A stretch of 64,000 bases of DNA from Thiodiazotropha sp040507035 (GTDB taxonomy: Bacteria > Pseudomonadota > Gammaproteobacteria > Chromatiales > Chromatiaceae), in contig JBEVVR010000044.1 in NCBI GenBank assembly GCA_040507035.1, forward strand, positions 62,001 to 126,000. The letters run 5' to 3'. The notes beneath the pieces are model-generated. The model was not told the DNA's origin. It saw only the letters and a list, made by a program, of their open reading frames with translations, and made no database searches. Below, piece by piece: positions 34,357 to 41,983 of the stretch (the first letter of the stretch is position 1; each line of letters begins with the position of its first letter). A program made the translations under genes and the position numbers.

Positions 34357-35157
34357 ATGAGCGAGCAAGACCAGTACATTATCCAAGACGAGCCCTACTA
34401 CCGTTCCGTCGGTAACGAAGTCGCCATGTACGAGGCCGCCTACGAGGCGCGCATGCCGGTGATGCTCAAGGGTCCTACCGGTTGCGGCAAGTCCCGCTTT
34501 GTAGAGTACATGGCCTGGAAGCTCAACAAACCCCTGATCACCGTGGCCTGTAACGAGGACATGACCGCTTCCGACCTGGTGGGACGCTTCCTGCTCGATA
34601 TCAATGGCACCAAGTGGCAGGACGGTCCGCTTACCGTGGCCGCCCGCATCGGCGCCATCTGCTACCTGGACGAGGTGGTGGAGGCACGCCAGGATACCAC
34701 CGTGGTGATCCACCCCCTCACCGACCATCGTCGAGTGCTGCCCCTGGAAAAAAAGGGTGAGCTGGTACAGGCCCATGACGACTTCCAGATCGTCATCTCC
34801 TACAACCCCGGCTACCAGTCGCTGATGAAGGATCTGAAACAGTCCACCAAGCAGCGCTTCGGCGGTATGGATTTCGACTACCCCGACAGCGAGGTCGAGG
34901 CTGAAATCGTCAGCCACGAAGGGGGTGTGGATGCCGACACGGCCAACAAGCTGGTAAACATCGCCCAGCGCTCGCGCAACCTCAAGGGGCACGGCCTTGA
35001 CGAAGGCATGTCGACCCGTCTGCTGGTCTATGCGGCACAGCTGGTGGGCAAGGGAATCGAACCCCTGGCGGCCTGCCAGATGGCCCTGGTGACGCCGCTC
35101 ACCGACGACCCGGACATGCGCGATACCCTCACCGCGGCGGTGAATACCTACTTTTGA
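34357..35157 (+). CDS. cbbQ: RubisCO activase AAA+ subunit CbbQ (form I partner)
   Basis: A 266-residue MoxR-subfamily AAA+ ATPase. Walker A GPTGCGKS is at residues 39-46, Walker B ICYLDEVVEA near residue 105, and the sensor region VISYNPGYQSLMKDLKQSTKQRF follows. With CbbO it forms the CbbQO activase that removes inhibitory sugar phosphates from RubisCO, as shown for Acidithiobacillus ferrooxidans. A strong GGAGGTG precedes the ATG. It lies between cbbS and cbbO in the form I operon and has a close paralogue at 40940. A 232-base inverted-repeat element separates it from cbbO. Confidence 0.95.
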   Translation: MSEQDQYIIQDEPYYRSVGNEVAMYEAAYEARMPVMLKGPTGCGKSRFVEYMAWKLNKPLITVACNEDMTASDLVGRFLLDINGTKWQDGPLTVAARIGAICYLDEVVEARQDTTVVIHPLTDHRRVLPLEKKGELVQAHDDFQIVISYNPGYQSLMKDLKQSTKQRFGGMDFDYPDSEVEAEIVSHEGGVDADTANKLVNIAQRSRNLKGHGLDEGMSTRLLVYAAQLVGKGIEPLAACQMALVTPLTDDPDMRDTLTAAVNTYF

Positions 35158-35163
35158 TAAGAA

Positions 35164-35395
35164 AGTCCGCAAATGAACGCGAATAAACGCAAATGTTTAT
35201 TGCGCCAAATGTGTAGGGTGGGGCCCTGCCCCACCAAATGTTGAATTTGATCGAGTTCTGGTGGGGCTGGGCCCCACCCTACGACTGAACTGCTGGTTGA
35301 GCGATGAAATCTATTTTGGCAACCCTGTCTGGAAAGGAACGACAACCAAGAATAATCGCCGTACATTTGCGTTTATTTGCGTTCATTTGCGGACT
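35164..35395. repeat. Inverted-repeat element, family 2, intact copy between cbbQ and cbbO (form I)
   Basis: A 232-base element with 32-base terminal inverted repeats (35164-35195 and 35364-35395; one mismatch). The ends read AGTCCGCAAATGAACGC and GCGTTCATTTGCGGACT, and each arm is itself a direct repeat of about ten bases. Inside, GTAGGGTGGGGC (35213 on) pairs with a copy near 35270 (GCCCCACCCTAC) and shorter GGGGC/GCCCC hairpins. It begins six bases after the cbbQ stop. Related copies occur at 40713-40799, 41761-41960 and 38199-38220. Confidence 0.82.
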
Positions 35396-35457
35396 GAATA
35401 TAAGAAAATTCCTAAACATCGACTCTACCCAACAGGTCAACTTCCGCGAGGTATGTC

Positions 35458-37851
35458 ATGGGTATTGATTTCTCGGACTACATCCAGTGCCTCAACGAGG
35501 ACGAGCACGAGCACACCGAAGCATTGGAATCCTCCTACCACGAGGCACAGCGGGTGATGTCACCCCGGGGCCTCGACAACTATCTGCAGGGCATGCGCGC
35601 CATGTGCACCCTCAACCGGGGCCAGGACCTGGTGCTGACCTATGTGCAGGAGATGCCCGCCGTGGCCAAAGAGGTGGGTGAGGATATAGTCCCCGACATC
35701 ATCGAATCGATGATGAAGCTCTCCTCCCACACCTCCGGCAGTGTCATCACCCTGATGCTCAGCGTGATGTCCCTGGCCGCCCAGCGCCTCGGCGACGCCG
35801 AGGTGATGCGCGGTTATCTGAAACTGCTGCATCAGCTGGCCGGCAAGGCACCCCGGGGACTGCGCCCAATGATGGAGAACATGGACGAGCTGCTCTCCAA
35901 GCTCACCCTCGGCGGCCTGCGTCGCTGGGCCATGTGGGGCGCCCAGGCCCATCAGCGGGACCTGGAGGGTCAACTGGCCTACTTTGGCCTGCAGACCGAA
36001 TCGGCCCGCAGCATCCTGCAGAAGGAGCGCCGAGGCACCCTCTTCATCGACAATCAGCGCAAGCTCAATTTCTATCTGCGTGCCCTCTGGGGCCGGGCGT
36101 TCTTCATGCGCCCGACGGCGGGGGATTACGAATCACGCCGGGGTATTAAGCCCTTCATCGATACATTCCAGATTCACGTCCCGGACGCCTACGATCCCTT
36201 TCGCGGTATCGACGGCATCGAGATCTACCGCGCTGCGGCGGCCCATGCCGCGGCCCACATGGTCTACACCCGCAACCCGATCTCGGCGGAGCAGCTCTCC
36301 CAGGCGCAGATGCGCTTCATCGAGCTGTTCGAGGATGCCCGTGTCGAATACCTCGCCTACAGCGAGTTTCCCGGTCTGCGCAAGCTCTGGCTCTCCTTTT
36401 TCACCGCCGAACCGGACAAGGACGACGAGTATGGCGAGCTCCACGAGACCATGGACTACATGGTCCGGACCAGCCGTGCCATCATGGACCCTGACTACCG
36501 GGACCAGACCGACTTCGTCAACGAGGCCGCTGCCGACTTTCGCGAAAAGCTGGCAGAGGATCCCTACGAGCCGCGCCTGGCCTGGATGGCGGGGATCAAC
36601 TTCTACAACCGCATCGTGGAGAAGGCGAAGATCCCCTCGGTGCGCATCCTCTCGGAATGGCCCATCCCCTACCGGGACGACAACCGCTACTTCTGGGACT
36701 TCTCGGAGAACATGTTCGAGACCCAGGGCGTCGATTACATGCCCTCGAGTCAGCAGACGGTGCGCAAGTATGTCTCGGTGATGGAGATGGTCAACGAGAT
36801 CAACTCTGAACTGGTGCTGGACAACCATCAGGAGATCTGGGTACTCGATACCGAGCTCTTCCCCTACGAGGACGACCTGGAGACCACCAAGAGCTACAAC
36901 GAGATGGAGGGTGTGGAACCCCTCTCCGATCCCTACCACTACAACGAGTGGGACTACCATGTGCAGCTGGCGCGCCCGGACTGGGCCACGGTTATCGAGC
37001 GCAAGCAGGGCAAGGGAGACCCGGAGACGATGGACGAGATCCTGGATAAATACAAACCCATCGCCTCGCGCATCCGCCACCTCATCGACGCCATGCAGCC
37101 CCAGGGCATAGTGCGCCGCCGCGGCTATGAAGAGGGGGAGGAGATCGATCTCAACGCCGCGGTAAGGGCGATGACCGACATCCGCCGCGGCATCATGCCC
37201 GATCCGCGCATCAACATCCGCATCACCCGACACATTCGCGATCTCTCCATCGTGCTGCTACTCGATCTCTCCGAATCGACCAATGAGAAGGTGGGAGAGC
37301 TGCAGGAGGGGGAAGAGGGCTATGAGGATCAACCGAGTATCCTCGACCTGACCAGGGAATCGGCGGGGCTGCTCTCCTGGGCCATCGACTCCATCGGCGA
37401 TAACTTTGCGGTGCACGGTTTCGCCTCCGACGGCCGCCACGATGTGCAGTACTACCGCTTCAAGGATTTTGAAGAGCGCTACGAAGACGAGTCCAAGGCA
37501 CGCCTGGCGGGAATGAAGGGGGGACTCTCCACCCGCATGGGTGCCGCCCTGCGCCATGCCGGTTGGCACCTGACCCAACAGAACGCACAGAAGCGCCTGG
37601 TGCTTTTAGTCACCGACGGCGAACCCGCGGACATCGACGAGCGCGATCCCCAATACCTGCGCCACGACACCAAGAAGGCGGTGGAGGATCTCGCCATGCA
37701 GGGTGTATACACCTACTGCCTGACCCTCGATCCGAACGCCGATCGCTATGTGTCACGGATATTCGGCGAGAACAACTACTCCATCGTCGACCATGTGGAG
37801 CGTCTGCCGGAGCGGTTGCCGAATGTCTTCGCGGCCATTACCGGCGGTTGA
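35458..37851 (+). CDS. cbbO: RubisCO activase adaptor CbbO with VWA domain (form I partner)
   Basis: A 797-residue CbbO. The long N-terminal helical region (about 1-560) binds RubisCO and the CbbQ hexamer, and the C-terminal VWA domain (about 595-797) has an intact MIDAS at residues 603-607 (DLSES) with later LLVTDGEPADIDERD. CbbO bridges the CbbQ ring to RubisCO during activation. The ATG follows GAGG. The protein is about 54 residues longer than the CbbO encoded at 41984, mainly through insertions in the acidic middle region (EEIDLNAAVRAMTDIRRGIM; GELQEGEEGYED). Confidence 0.95.
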   Translation: MGIDFSDYIQCLNEDEHEHTEALESSYHEAQRVMSPRGLDNYLQGMRAMCTLNRGQDLVLTYVQEMPAVAKEVGEDIVPDIIESMMKLSSHTSGSVITLMLSVMSLAAQRLGDAEVMRGYLKLLHQLAGKAPRGLRPMMENMDELLSKLTLGGLRRWAMWGAQAHQRDLEGQLAYFGLQTESARSILQKERRGTLFIDNQRKLNFYLRALWGRAFFMRPTAGDYESRRGIKPFIDTFQIHVPDAYDPFRGIDGIEIYRAAAAHAAAHMVYTRNPISAEQLSQAQMRFIELFEDARVEYLAYSEFPGLRKLWLSFFTAEPDKDDEYGELHETMDYMVRTSRAIMDPDYRDQTDFVNEAAADFREKLAEDPYEPRLAWMAGINFYNRIVEKAKIPSVRILSEWPIPYRDDNRYFWDFSENMFETQGVDYMPSSQQTVRKYVSVMEMVNEINSELVLDNHQEIWVLDTELFPYEDDLETTKSYNEMEGVEPLSDPYHYNEWDYHVQLARPDWATVIERKQGKGDPETMDEILDKYKPIASRIRHLIDAMQPQGIVRRRGYEEGEEIDLNAAVRAMTDIRRGIMPDPRINIRITRHIRDLSIVLLLDLSESTNEKVGELQEGEEGYEDQPSILDLTRESAGLLSWAIDSIGDNFAVHGFASDGRHDVQYYRFKDFEERYEDESKARLAGMKGGLSTRMGAALRHAGWHLTQQNAQKRLVLLVTDGEPADIDERDPQYLRHDTKKAVEDLAMQGVYTYCLTLDPNADRYVSRIFGENNYSIVDHVERLPERLPNVFAAITGG

Positions 37852-37911
37852 GGAAGTGTAGGGTGCGGCAAACCACATCTTGAGATTACCGTATCAAACC
37901 GGCAGAACGGA

Positions 37912-38017
37912 GGTGGCTGGTGTAGCGCTTTCGCAGCAGCGGCAAGGATGCCGCGATAGCCCCTTCAGCACAAGGAGGTGCTGTTGGGGCGGCGGAGAAA
38001 GAGCTGCGCCAGCCACC
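37912..38017. repeat. Composite GC-rich inverted repeat
   Basis: GGTGGCTGG (37912-37920) and CCAGCCACC (38009-38017) form an outer perfect stem, with GCAGC/GCTGC pairing just inside. An inner stem pairs GCCCC-TT-CAGCAC (37959-37971) with GTGCTG-TT-GGGGC (37978-37990). The whole would fold as one long branched hairpin. It is a third repeat type in the same gap; no other copy was noticed in the window. Confidence 0.6.
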
Positions 38018-38028
38018 GTGACTCTTTC

Positions 38029-38205
38029 TAGGGCCTGTTAACACTAATCCAATGCGCCCTGTTGCGTCAGAAAAAGCGCCAATCAAGGCGCGAGGAGCGT
38101 AGTTTGGCTGTTCCAAATGAGTGACGAGCAACGCTGAGTGGCGCTTTTTCTGGCGCAACCCGAAGGGCTAGGTCTGTTTTTGCGCCCAGCGGCGTTATCA
38201 TTCGC
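38029..38205. mobile_element. Truncated second copy of the MITE-like element
   Basis: From its TAGGGCCTGTTAACACTAAT tip this stretch follows the reverse complement of the element at 30753-31021 almost base for base for about 175 bases (shared blocks include AAAGCGCCAATCAAGGCGCG and GGCGTTATCATTCGC). It then stops; the last 90 bases and the second terminal repeat are missing. The break falls at CATTCGC (38199-38205), which is also part of the family 2 repeat arm that follows. Confidence 0.85.
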
Positions 38206-38220
38206 GTTTATTTACGGACT
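38199..38220. repeat. Single arm of family 2 repeat
   Basis: CATTCGCGTTTATTTACGGA followed by CT matches the right terminal arm of the family 2 elements, shortened by one ten-base unit. The following TTTTTTA is also shared with the copy ending at 41960. It shares seven bases with the end of the truncated MITE-like copy. Confidence 0.7.
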
Positions 38221-38223
38221 TTT

Positions 38224-38673
38224 TTAAGCCTTGGAAAACGGCAGCACCTTCATCGAATGCGCTTCGCAACCCTTCTCCTTGGAGCGCTCCTGTAACTCGT
38301 CCAGGGCCTTTTTGAACTCTCCGATCAAGCGGGTGTGGAGCTCCCTGGACTTCTCGTCGTAGTAGATAAGATCGATGGGCGCGGGTTCGTTAAGGCCCTC
38401 CCGACTCTGATCCCTGCGGAATTTCCAGGCCAAACGGATCAGCCTGCCCCCTTCGCCATCACGCACCGCGTAGGCCTGATTATCGACAAAGATCACCTCC
38501 TCCTCATCGATAACCCCCTGGATCTGCATACTGCGCACAGGCACAAAGATATGCTCATACTGACAGCGGTTCAGCATCAGGCGGCACTGATTGTAGAGGG
38601 TCGCGGGTATGGTCAGACGTTCGCAGGCAAGCTCCTCGGGACGGAAAAAGATTTCGCTCAGATGCCCACCCAT
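38224..38673 (-). CDS. Unrecognised small protein between cbbO and cbbM
   Basis: I do not recognise this 149-residue protein. The ATG at 38673 is chosen because GAGG lies eight bases upstream; a TTG at 38685 overlapping the previous gene is the alternative. It is soluble-looking and Glu/Arg-rich: RPEELACERLTIPATLYNQC, HIFVPVRSMQIQGVIDEEEVIFVDNQAYAV, then RLIRLAWKFRRDQSREGLNE, ending in a charged helix (GEFKKALDELQERSKEKG). It overlaps or nearly touches the preceding gene of the same strand and ends beside repeat debris. It is probably co-transcribed with that gene, opposite to the flanking RubisCO operons. Confidence 0.75.
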   Translation of the reverse strand: MGGHLSEIFFRPEELACERLTIPATLYNQCRLMLNRCQYEHIFVPVRSMQIQGVIDEEEVIFVDNQAYAVRDGEGGRLIRLAWKFRRDQSREGLNEPAPIDLIYYDEKSRELHTRLIGEFKKALDELQERSKEKGCEAHSMKVLPFSKA

Positions 38674-38681
38674 GACAAGCC

Positions 38682-38984
38682 TCAATCATTATCGCCGAGT
38701 TCGGGTCTCCATCCCTTCGCCTTGGCCTGATCGATCGCCTCCTGGTAGATCCTGCTGTGTCTCTGCGCCAACTCCGGCGGTAGGTTAGAGACCAGGTGCC
38801 CATACTTCTCCCACTCCTTGGTCACCTTGTCATAGAGATCCTCTATCCCCTTGACCAGCCAACCCTCACAATTCTCTGTCTCCGGAATCAGGCCAAACAC
38901 CCAGGCATCTCGAATTATGTTGCCGGTGGGATTCATCGCACCGGTGGGATCTTTATCTATACCTTCGTATCGCTTCTCTGCCAT
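38682..38984 (-). CDS. Unrecognised 100-residue protein between cbbO and cbbM
   Basis: I do not recognise this protein. The 100 residues are soluble-looking: an N-terminal segment DPTGAMNPTGNIIRDAWVFG, a central LIPETENCEGWLVKGIEDLYDKV, and a helical C-terminal part (WEKYGHLVSNLPPELAQRHSRIY). The last codons lie about ten bases before the ATG of the next leftward gene, indicating a two-gene operon. The start is 279 bases from the cbbM start, reading away from it, so the palindromic region in between could control both. Confidence 0.75.
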   Translation of the reverse strand: MAEKRYEGIDKDPTGAMNPTGNIIRDAWVFGLIPETENCEGWLVKGIEDLYDKVTKEWEKYGHLVSNLPPELAQRHSRIYQEAIDQAKAKGWRPELGDND

Positions 38985-39107
38985 TTCTAATCTGCTCTTG
39001 TTATAACCACCCGGACATTATCGCGAAATCTGCAGTCGCTTTGCGACACCCCGGAACATTTACTGGCTGGATATATTCACTATAAACCACCATGGCGAAT
39101 TGCACAG

Positions 39108-39137
39108 CCATAAGCATATACTTATGGTATTCATAAG
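39108..39137. promoter_or_regulatory. Nested palindromes upstream of cbbM, candidate CbbR operator
   Basis: CCATAAG (39108-39114) and CTTATGG (39121-39127) form a perfect dyad with a six-base centre, and CTTATG (39121-39126) pairs again with CATAAG (39132-39137). Further out, TATAAACC near 39081 and GGTTTACTTATA near 39148 echo it. The half site TTATGG resembles TAATGG in the palindrome before cbbL, suggesting one regulator, presumably CbbR, at both promoters. It lies about 130 bases before cbbM. Confidence 0.55.
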
Positions 39138-39263
39138 AATATCTATGGTTTACTTATAAACACAACAAATGTAAGGTTTGCACCCAATTCCCTACACACA
39201 TTGGGGTTAACGGAGAGAACGCTCTCCCCTACTTCTGAACGATTTGTAAATGGAGCAGACGAC

Positions 39264-40649
39264 ATGGCATTAGACCAATCATCCCGCTACTCGGACCTCA
39301 GCCTCAAAGAGGAGGATCTGATCGCCGGCGGCCAACACATCCTGTGCGCCTACAAGATGAAGCCCGCCTCAGGCTACGGTTTCCTCGAAGTGGCCTCCCA
39401 CTTCGCCGCCGAGTCTTCTACCGGTACCAATGTCGAGGTCTGCACCACTGATGACTTCACCAAGGGTGTCGACGCCCTGGTCTACCACATCGACGAAGCC
39501 ACCGAAGAGATGCGCATCGCCTATCCCATCGATCTGTTCGACCGCAACATGATCGACGGCCGCATGATGCTGGTCTCCTTCCTCACCCTGACCATCGGTA
39601 ACAACCAGGGTATGGGCGACTGCGAATATGCCAAGATGTACGACTTCTTCATGCCGCCTCGCGCCATTCAGCTGTTCGATGGTCCTGCCAAGGACATCTC
39701 CGACCTGTGGCGCATGCTGGGTCGTCCGGTGGTCGACGGCGGTTACATTGCTGGTACCATCATCAAGCCGAAACTGGGTCTGCGCCCCGAACCATTTGCC
39801 GAGGCGGCCTACCAGTTCTGGCTGGGTGGTGACTTCATCAAGAACGATGAGCCCCAGGGCAACCAGGTCTTCTGTCCTTCGAAGAAGGTCTATCCCCTGG
39901 TCTACGATGCGATGAAACGCGCCATGGACGAGACTGGCGAAGCCAAAATCTTCTCCGCCAACATCACCGCTGACGACCACGCCGAAATGATCGCCCGTGG
40001 CGAGTTCATCCTCGACGCCTTCGGTCCGGATGCCGACAAGGTTGCCTTCCTGGTCGACGGTTACGTAGGTGGTCCGGGCATGGTAACCACCGCCCGTCGT
40101 TACTTCCCGAGCCAGTATCTGCACTACCATCGCGCCGGTCATGGTGCGGTGACCTCTCCCAGCTCCAAGCGCGGCTACACCGCTTATGTGCTGGCCAAGA
40201 TGTCCCGTCTGCAGGGTGCCTCCGGTATCCACGTCGGCACCATGGGCTACGGCAAGATGGAAGGCTCGAAAGACGACCGCAACATCGCCTACATCATCGA
40301 ACGCGATGAGTACCAGGGTCCTGCCTACAACCAGAAGTGGTACGGCATGAAACCCACCACGCCGATCATCTCCGGTGGAATGAACGCCCTGCGTCTGCCA
40401 GGCTTCTTCGAGAACCTGGGCCACGGCAACGTGATCAACACCGCTGGCGGCGGCTCCTACGGCCACATCGACAGCCCGGCTGCAGGTGCTACCTCTCTGC
40501 GTCAGGCCTACGAGTGCTGGAAGGCCGGTGCCGATCCCATCGAGTGGGCCAAGGACCATCAAGAGTTCGCTCGTGCCTTCGAGTCCTTCCCCCACGATGC
40601 GGATGCCATCTTTCCTGGCTGGCGTGAAAAACTGGGTGTGCACAAATAA
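39264..40649 (+). CDS. cbbM: RubisCO form II
   Basis: Form II RubisCO, a dimer-based enzyme without small subunits, suited to high CO2 and low O2. The ATG at 39264 is preceded by GGAGCAG; an upstream in-frame start at 39201 is unlikely. The 461-residue product has the form II landmarks: YKMKPASGYGFLEVASHFAA, the carbamylated lysine K193 in GGDFIKNDEPQGNQ, the active-site stretch HYHRAGHGAVTSPSSKRGYTA, the loop 6 region HVGTMGYGKMEG, and GGGSYGHIDSPAAGATSL. A strong intrinsic terminator follows, so most transcripts probably end before cbbQ2/cbbO2. Confidence 0.98.
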   Translation: MALDQSSRYSDLSLKEEDLIAGGQHILCAYKMKPASGYGFLEVASHFAAESSTGTNVEVCTTDDFTKGVDALVYHIDEATEEMRIAYPIDLFDRNMIDGRMMLVSFLTLTIGNNQGMGDCEYAKMYDFFMPPRAIQLFDGPAKDISDLWRMLGRPVVDGGYIAGTIIKPKLGLRPEPFAEAAYQFWLGGDFIKNDEPQGNQVFCPSKKVYPLVYDAMKRAMDETGEAKIFSANITADDHAEMIARGEFILDAFGPDADKVAFLVDGYVGGPGMVTTARRYFPSQYLHYHRAGHGAVTSPSSKRGYTAYVLAKMSRLQGASGIHVGTMGYGKMEGSKDDRNIAYIIERDEYQGPAYNQKWYGMKPTTPIISGGMNALRLPGFFENLGHGNVINTAGGGSYGHIDSPAAGATSLRQAYECWKAGADPIEWAKDHQEFARAFESFPHDADAIFPGWREKLGVHK

Positions 40650-40680
40650 GAATCGCACCCTTTGCCAACCGGTAATTCTG

Positions 40681-40705
40681 AGCCCCCGTATGGGGGCTTT
40701 TTTTT
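40681..40705 (+). terminator. Intrinsic terminator after cbbM
   Basis: AGCCCCC (40681-40687) pairs with GGGGGCT (40692-40698) across a four-base loop and runs into eight T residues. It lies 31 bases after the cbbM stop and would limit read-through into the downstream activase genes. Confidence 0.93.
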
Positions 40706-40712
40706 ATTATTG

Positions 40713-40799
40713 AGTCCGCAAATGAACGCTAATAAACGCAAATGTTTTTTTGATGATGCTTGGTCTCTATCACGTAGGGTGCGGCGAGCCGCACCCTAC
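40713..40799. repeat. Partial family 2 inverted-repeat element between cbbM and cbbQ2
   Basis: The left arm (40713-40744, AGTCCGCAAATGAACGC and on) is present, followed by a T tract and a perfect 12-base hairpin, GTAGGGTGCGGC (40774-40785) with GCCGCACCCTAC (40788-40799). The right terminal arm is missing, so the copy is incomplete. Confidence 0.78.
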
Positions 40800-40939
40800 C
40801 TAGAATTAGGCTTTCGGGAGTAAAGAAACCAGTCGCAGACGCCTTAACATCGAGTCAAATATAGCGTACGCAAGAACAACCCCACATATTTTAGTAGAAT
40901 GCAGCGGACGTCCGCCTTAGATATGAAACTGGAGTCTCC

Positions 40940-41746
40940 ATGAGTGCCGACACTGAGCAATACCTGATCAACGAGGAACCCTTCTACCAGGCGCAGGAGG
41001 AAGAGATCGAACTCTACGAGGCGGCCTATGCCGAACGCCTGCCGGTGATGATCAAGGGTCCCACAGGTTGCGGCAAATCCCGATTCGTTGAACACATGGC
41101 CTGGCGCCTCGGCAAGCCTTTGATCACTGTCGCCTGTAATGAGGACATGACCGCCTCCGACCTGGTTGGCCGTTATCTCCTCGACAGTGACGGCACCCGT
41201 TGGCTTGATGGACCACTGACTGTGGCAGCCCGTATCGGTGCCATCTGCTATCTCGACGAGGTGGTGGAGGCGCGTCAGGATACCACCGTGGTAATCCATC
41301 CCCTAACCGACCATCGACGCACCCTGCCGTTGGACAAAAAGGGTGAGGTGGTCAATGCCCATGAAGATTTTCAATTGGTGATCTCCTACAACCCCGGCTA
41401 TCAGAGCCTGATGAAAGATCTCAAACAATCCACCAAGCAGCGTTTCTCCGCCCTCGATTTCGACTACGCGCCGGCAGCCCTGGAGGCCTCGATCATCGCC
41501 AAGGAGAGCAGCATCGATGAGAGCGATGCCCTGAAACTGGTAAAGATCGGCGAGACGGCCCGCAACCTCAAGGGCCACGGCCTGGACGAAGGCATCTCCA
41601 CCCGCCTCCTGGTCTACGCCGCCAGGCTGCTGAACCGGGGTATCAAACCCCATGCCGCATGCCGCATGGCCCTGGTCAGACCGATCACCGACGACAAGGA
41701 CATAGTCGCCACCCTCGACCACGCCATCGAGGCCGTTTTCGGCTGA
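40940..41746 (+). CDS. cbbQ: RubisCO activase AAA+ subunit CbbQ2 (form II partner)
   Basis: A second CbbQ, 268 residues, clearly paralogous to the one at 34357 along its whole length: Walker A GPTGCGKS at residues 40-47, shared AWRLGKPLITVACNEDMTAS, Walker B ICYLDEVVEARQDTT and QSLMKDLKQSTKQRF. CTGGAG precedes the ATG. It sits after cbbM, so it should act with the following CbbO2 on form II RubisCO, as described for the Q2O2 complex of Acidithiobacillus ferrooxidans. The 190 bases upstream of it carry a partial repeat element and probably its own promoter. Confidence 0.94.
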   Translation: MSADTEQYLINEEPFYQAQEEEIELYEAAYAERLPVMIKGPTGCGKSRFVEHMAWRLGKPLITVACNEDMTASDLVGRYLLDSDGTRWLDGPLTVAARIGAICYLDEVVEARQDTTVVIHPLTDHRRTLPLDKKGEVVNAHEDFQLVISYNPGYQSLMKDLKQSTKQRFSALDFDYAPAALEASIIAKESSIDESDALKLVKIGETARNLKGHGLDEGISTRLLVYAARLLNRGIKPHAACRMALVRPITDDKDIVATLDHAIEAVFG

Positions 41747-41760
41747 CTTCCTTTTAATTT

Positions 41761-41960
41761 AGTCCGCTAATGAACGCGAATGAACGCAAATGGTTTTTGT
41801 ATTTATTACACCCGGTCTCTCTATTGCGTAGGGTGCGGCTCGCCGCACCATTTACCTCGATAACGGAGCAATCGGTGCGGCGAGCCGCACCCTACGCAGA
41901 CGCAGGAGCGCACCAAATTAACAATACCCATTTGCGTTCATTCGCGTTCATTCGCGGACT
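41761..41960. repeat. Family 2 inverted-repeat element between cbbQ2 and cbbO2
   Basis: A 200-base element with 32-base terminal arms (41761-41792 and 41929-41960). Inside are two nested hairpins built from GCGTAGGGTGCGGC near 41827 and its inverse near 41885 (GCCGCACCCTACGC), each arm also pairing locally as GGTGCGGC/GCCGCACC. It begins 14 bases after the cbbQ2 stop and fills nearly the entire gap to cbbO2, exactly mirroring the position of the copy in the form I operon. Confidence 0.82.
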
Positions 41961-41983
41961 TTTTTATTATCGACAGATTAATA

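Larger units (their letters stand above)
37852..38223. other. Repeat-filled gap after the form I RubisCO operon
   Basis: No gene. It contains a half copy of the GTAGGGTGCGGC stem right after cbbO, a GC-rich composite hairpin (37912-38017), a truncated copy of the MITE-like element (38029-38205) and an arm of family 2 (38199-38220). The stop of the leftward gene begins at 38224, so the repeats run right up to it. Confidence 0.7.

Noticed and set aside
36133..37233. A 366-codon open frame opposite cbbO
   Set aside because: Val/Asp/His-rich shadow of the CbbO gene without any family resemblance.
39369..40658. A 429-codon open frame opposite cbbM
   Set aside because: Antisense shadow of a highly codon-biased RubisCO gene, with no domain, signal or ribosome binding site.
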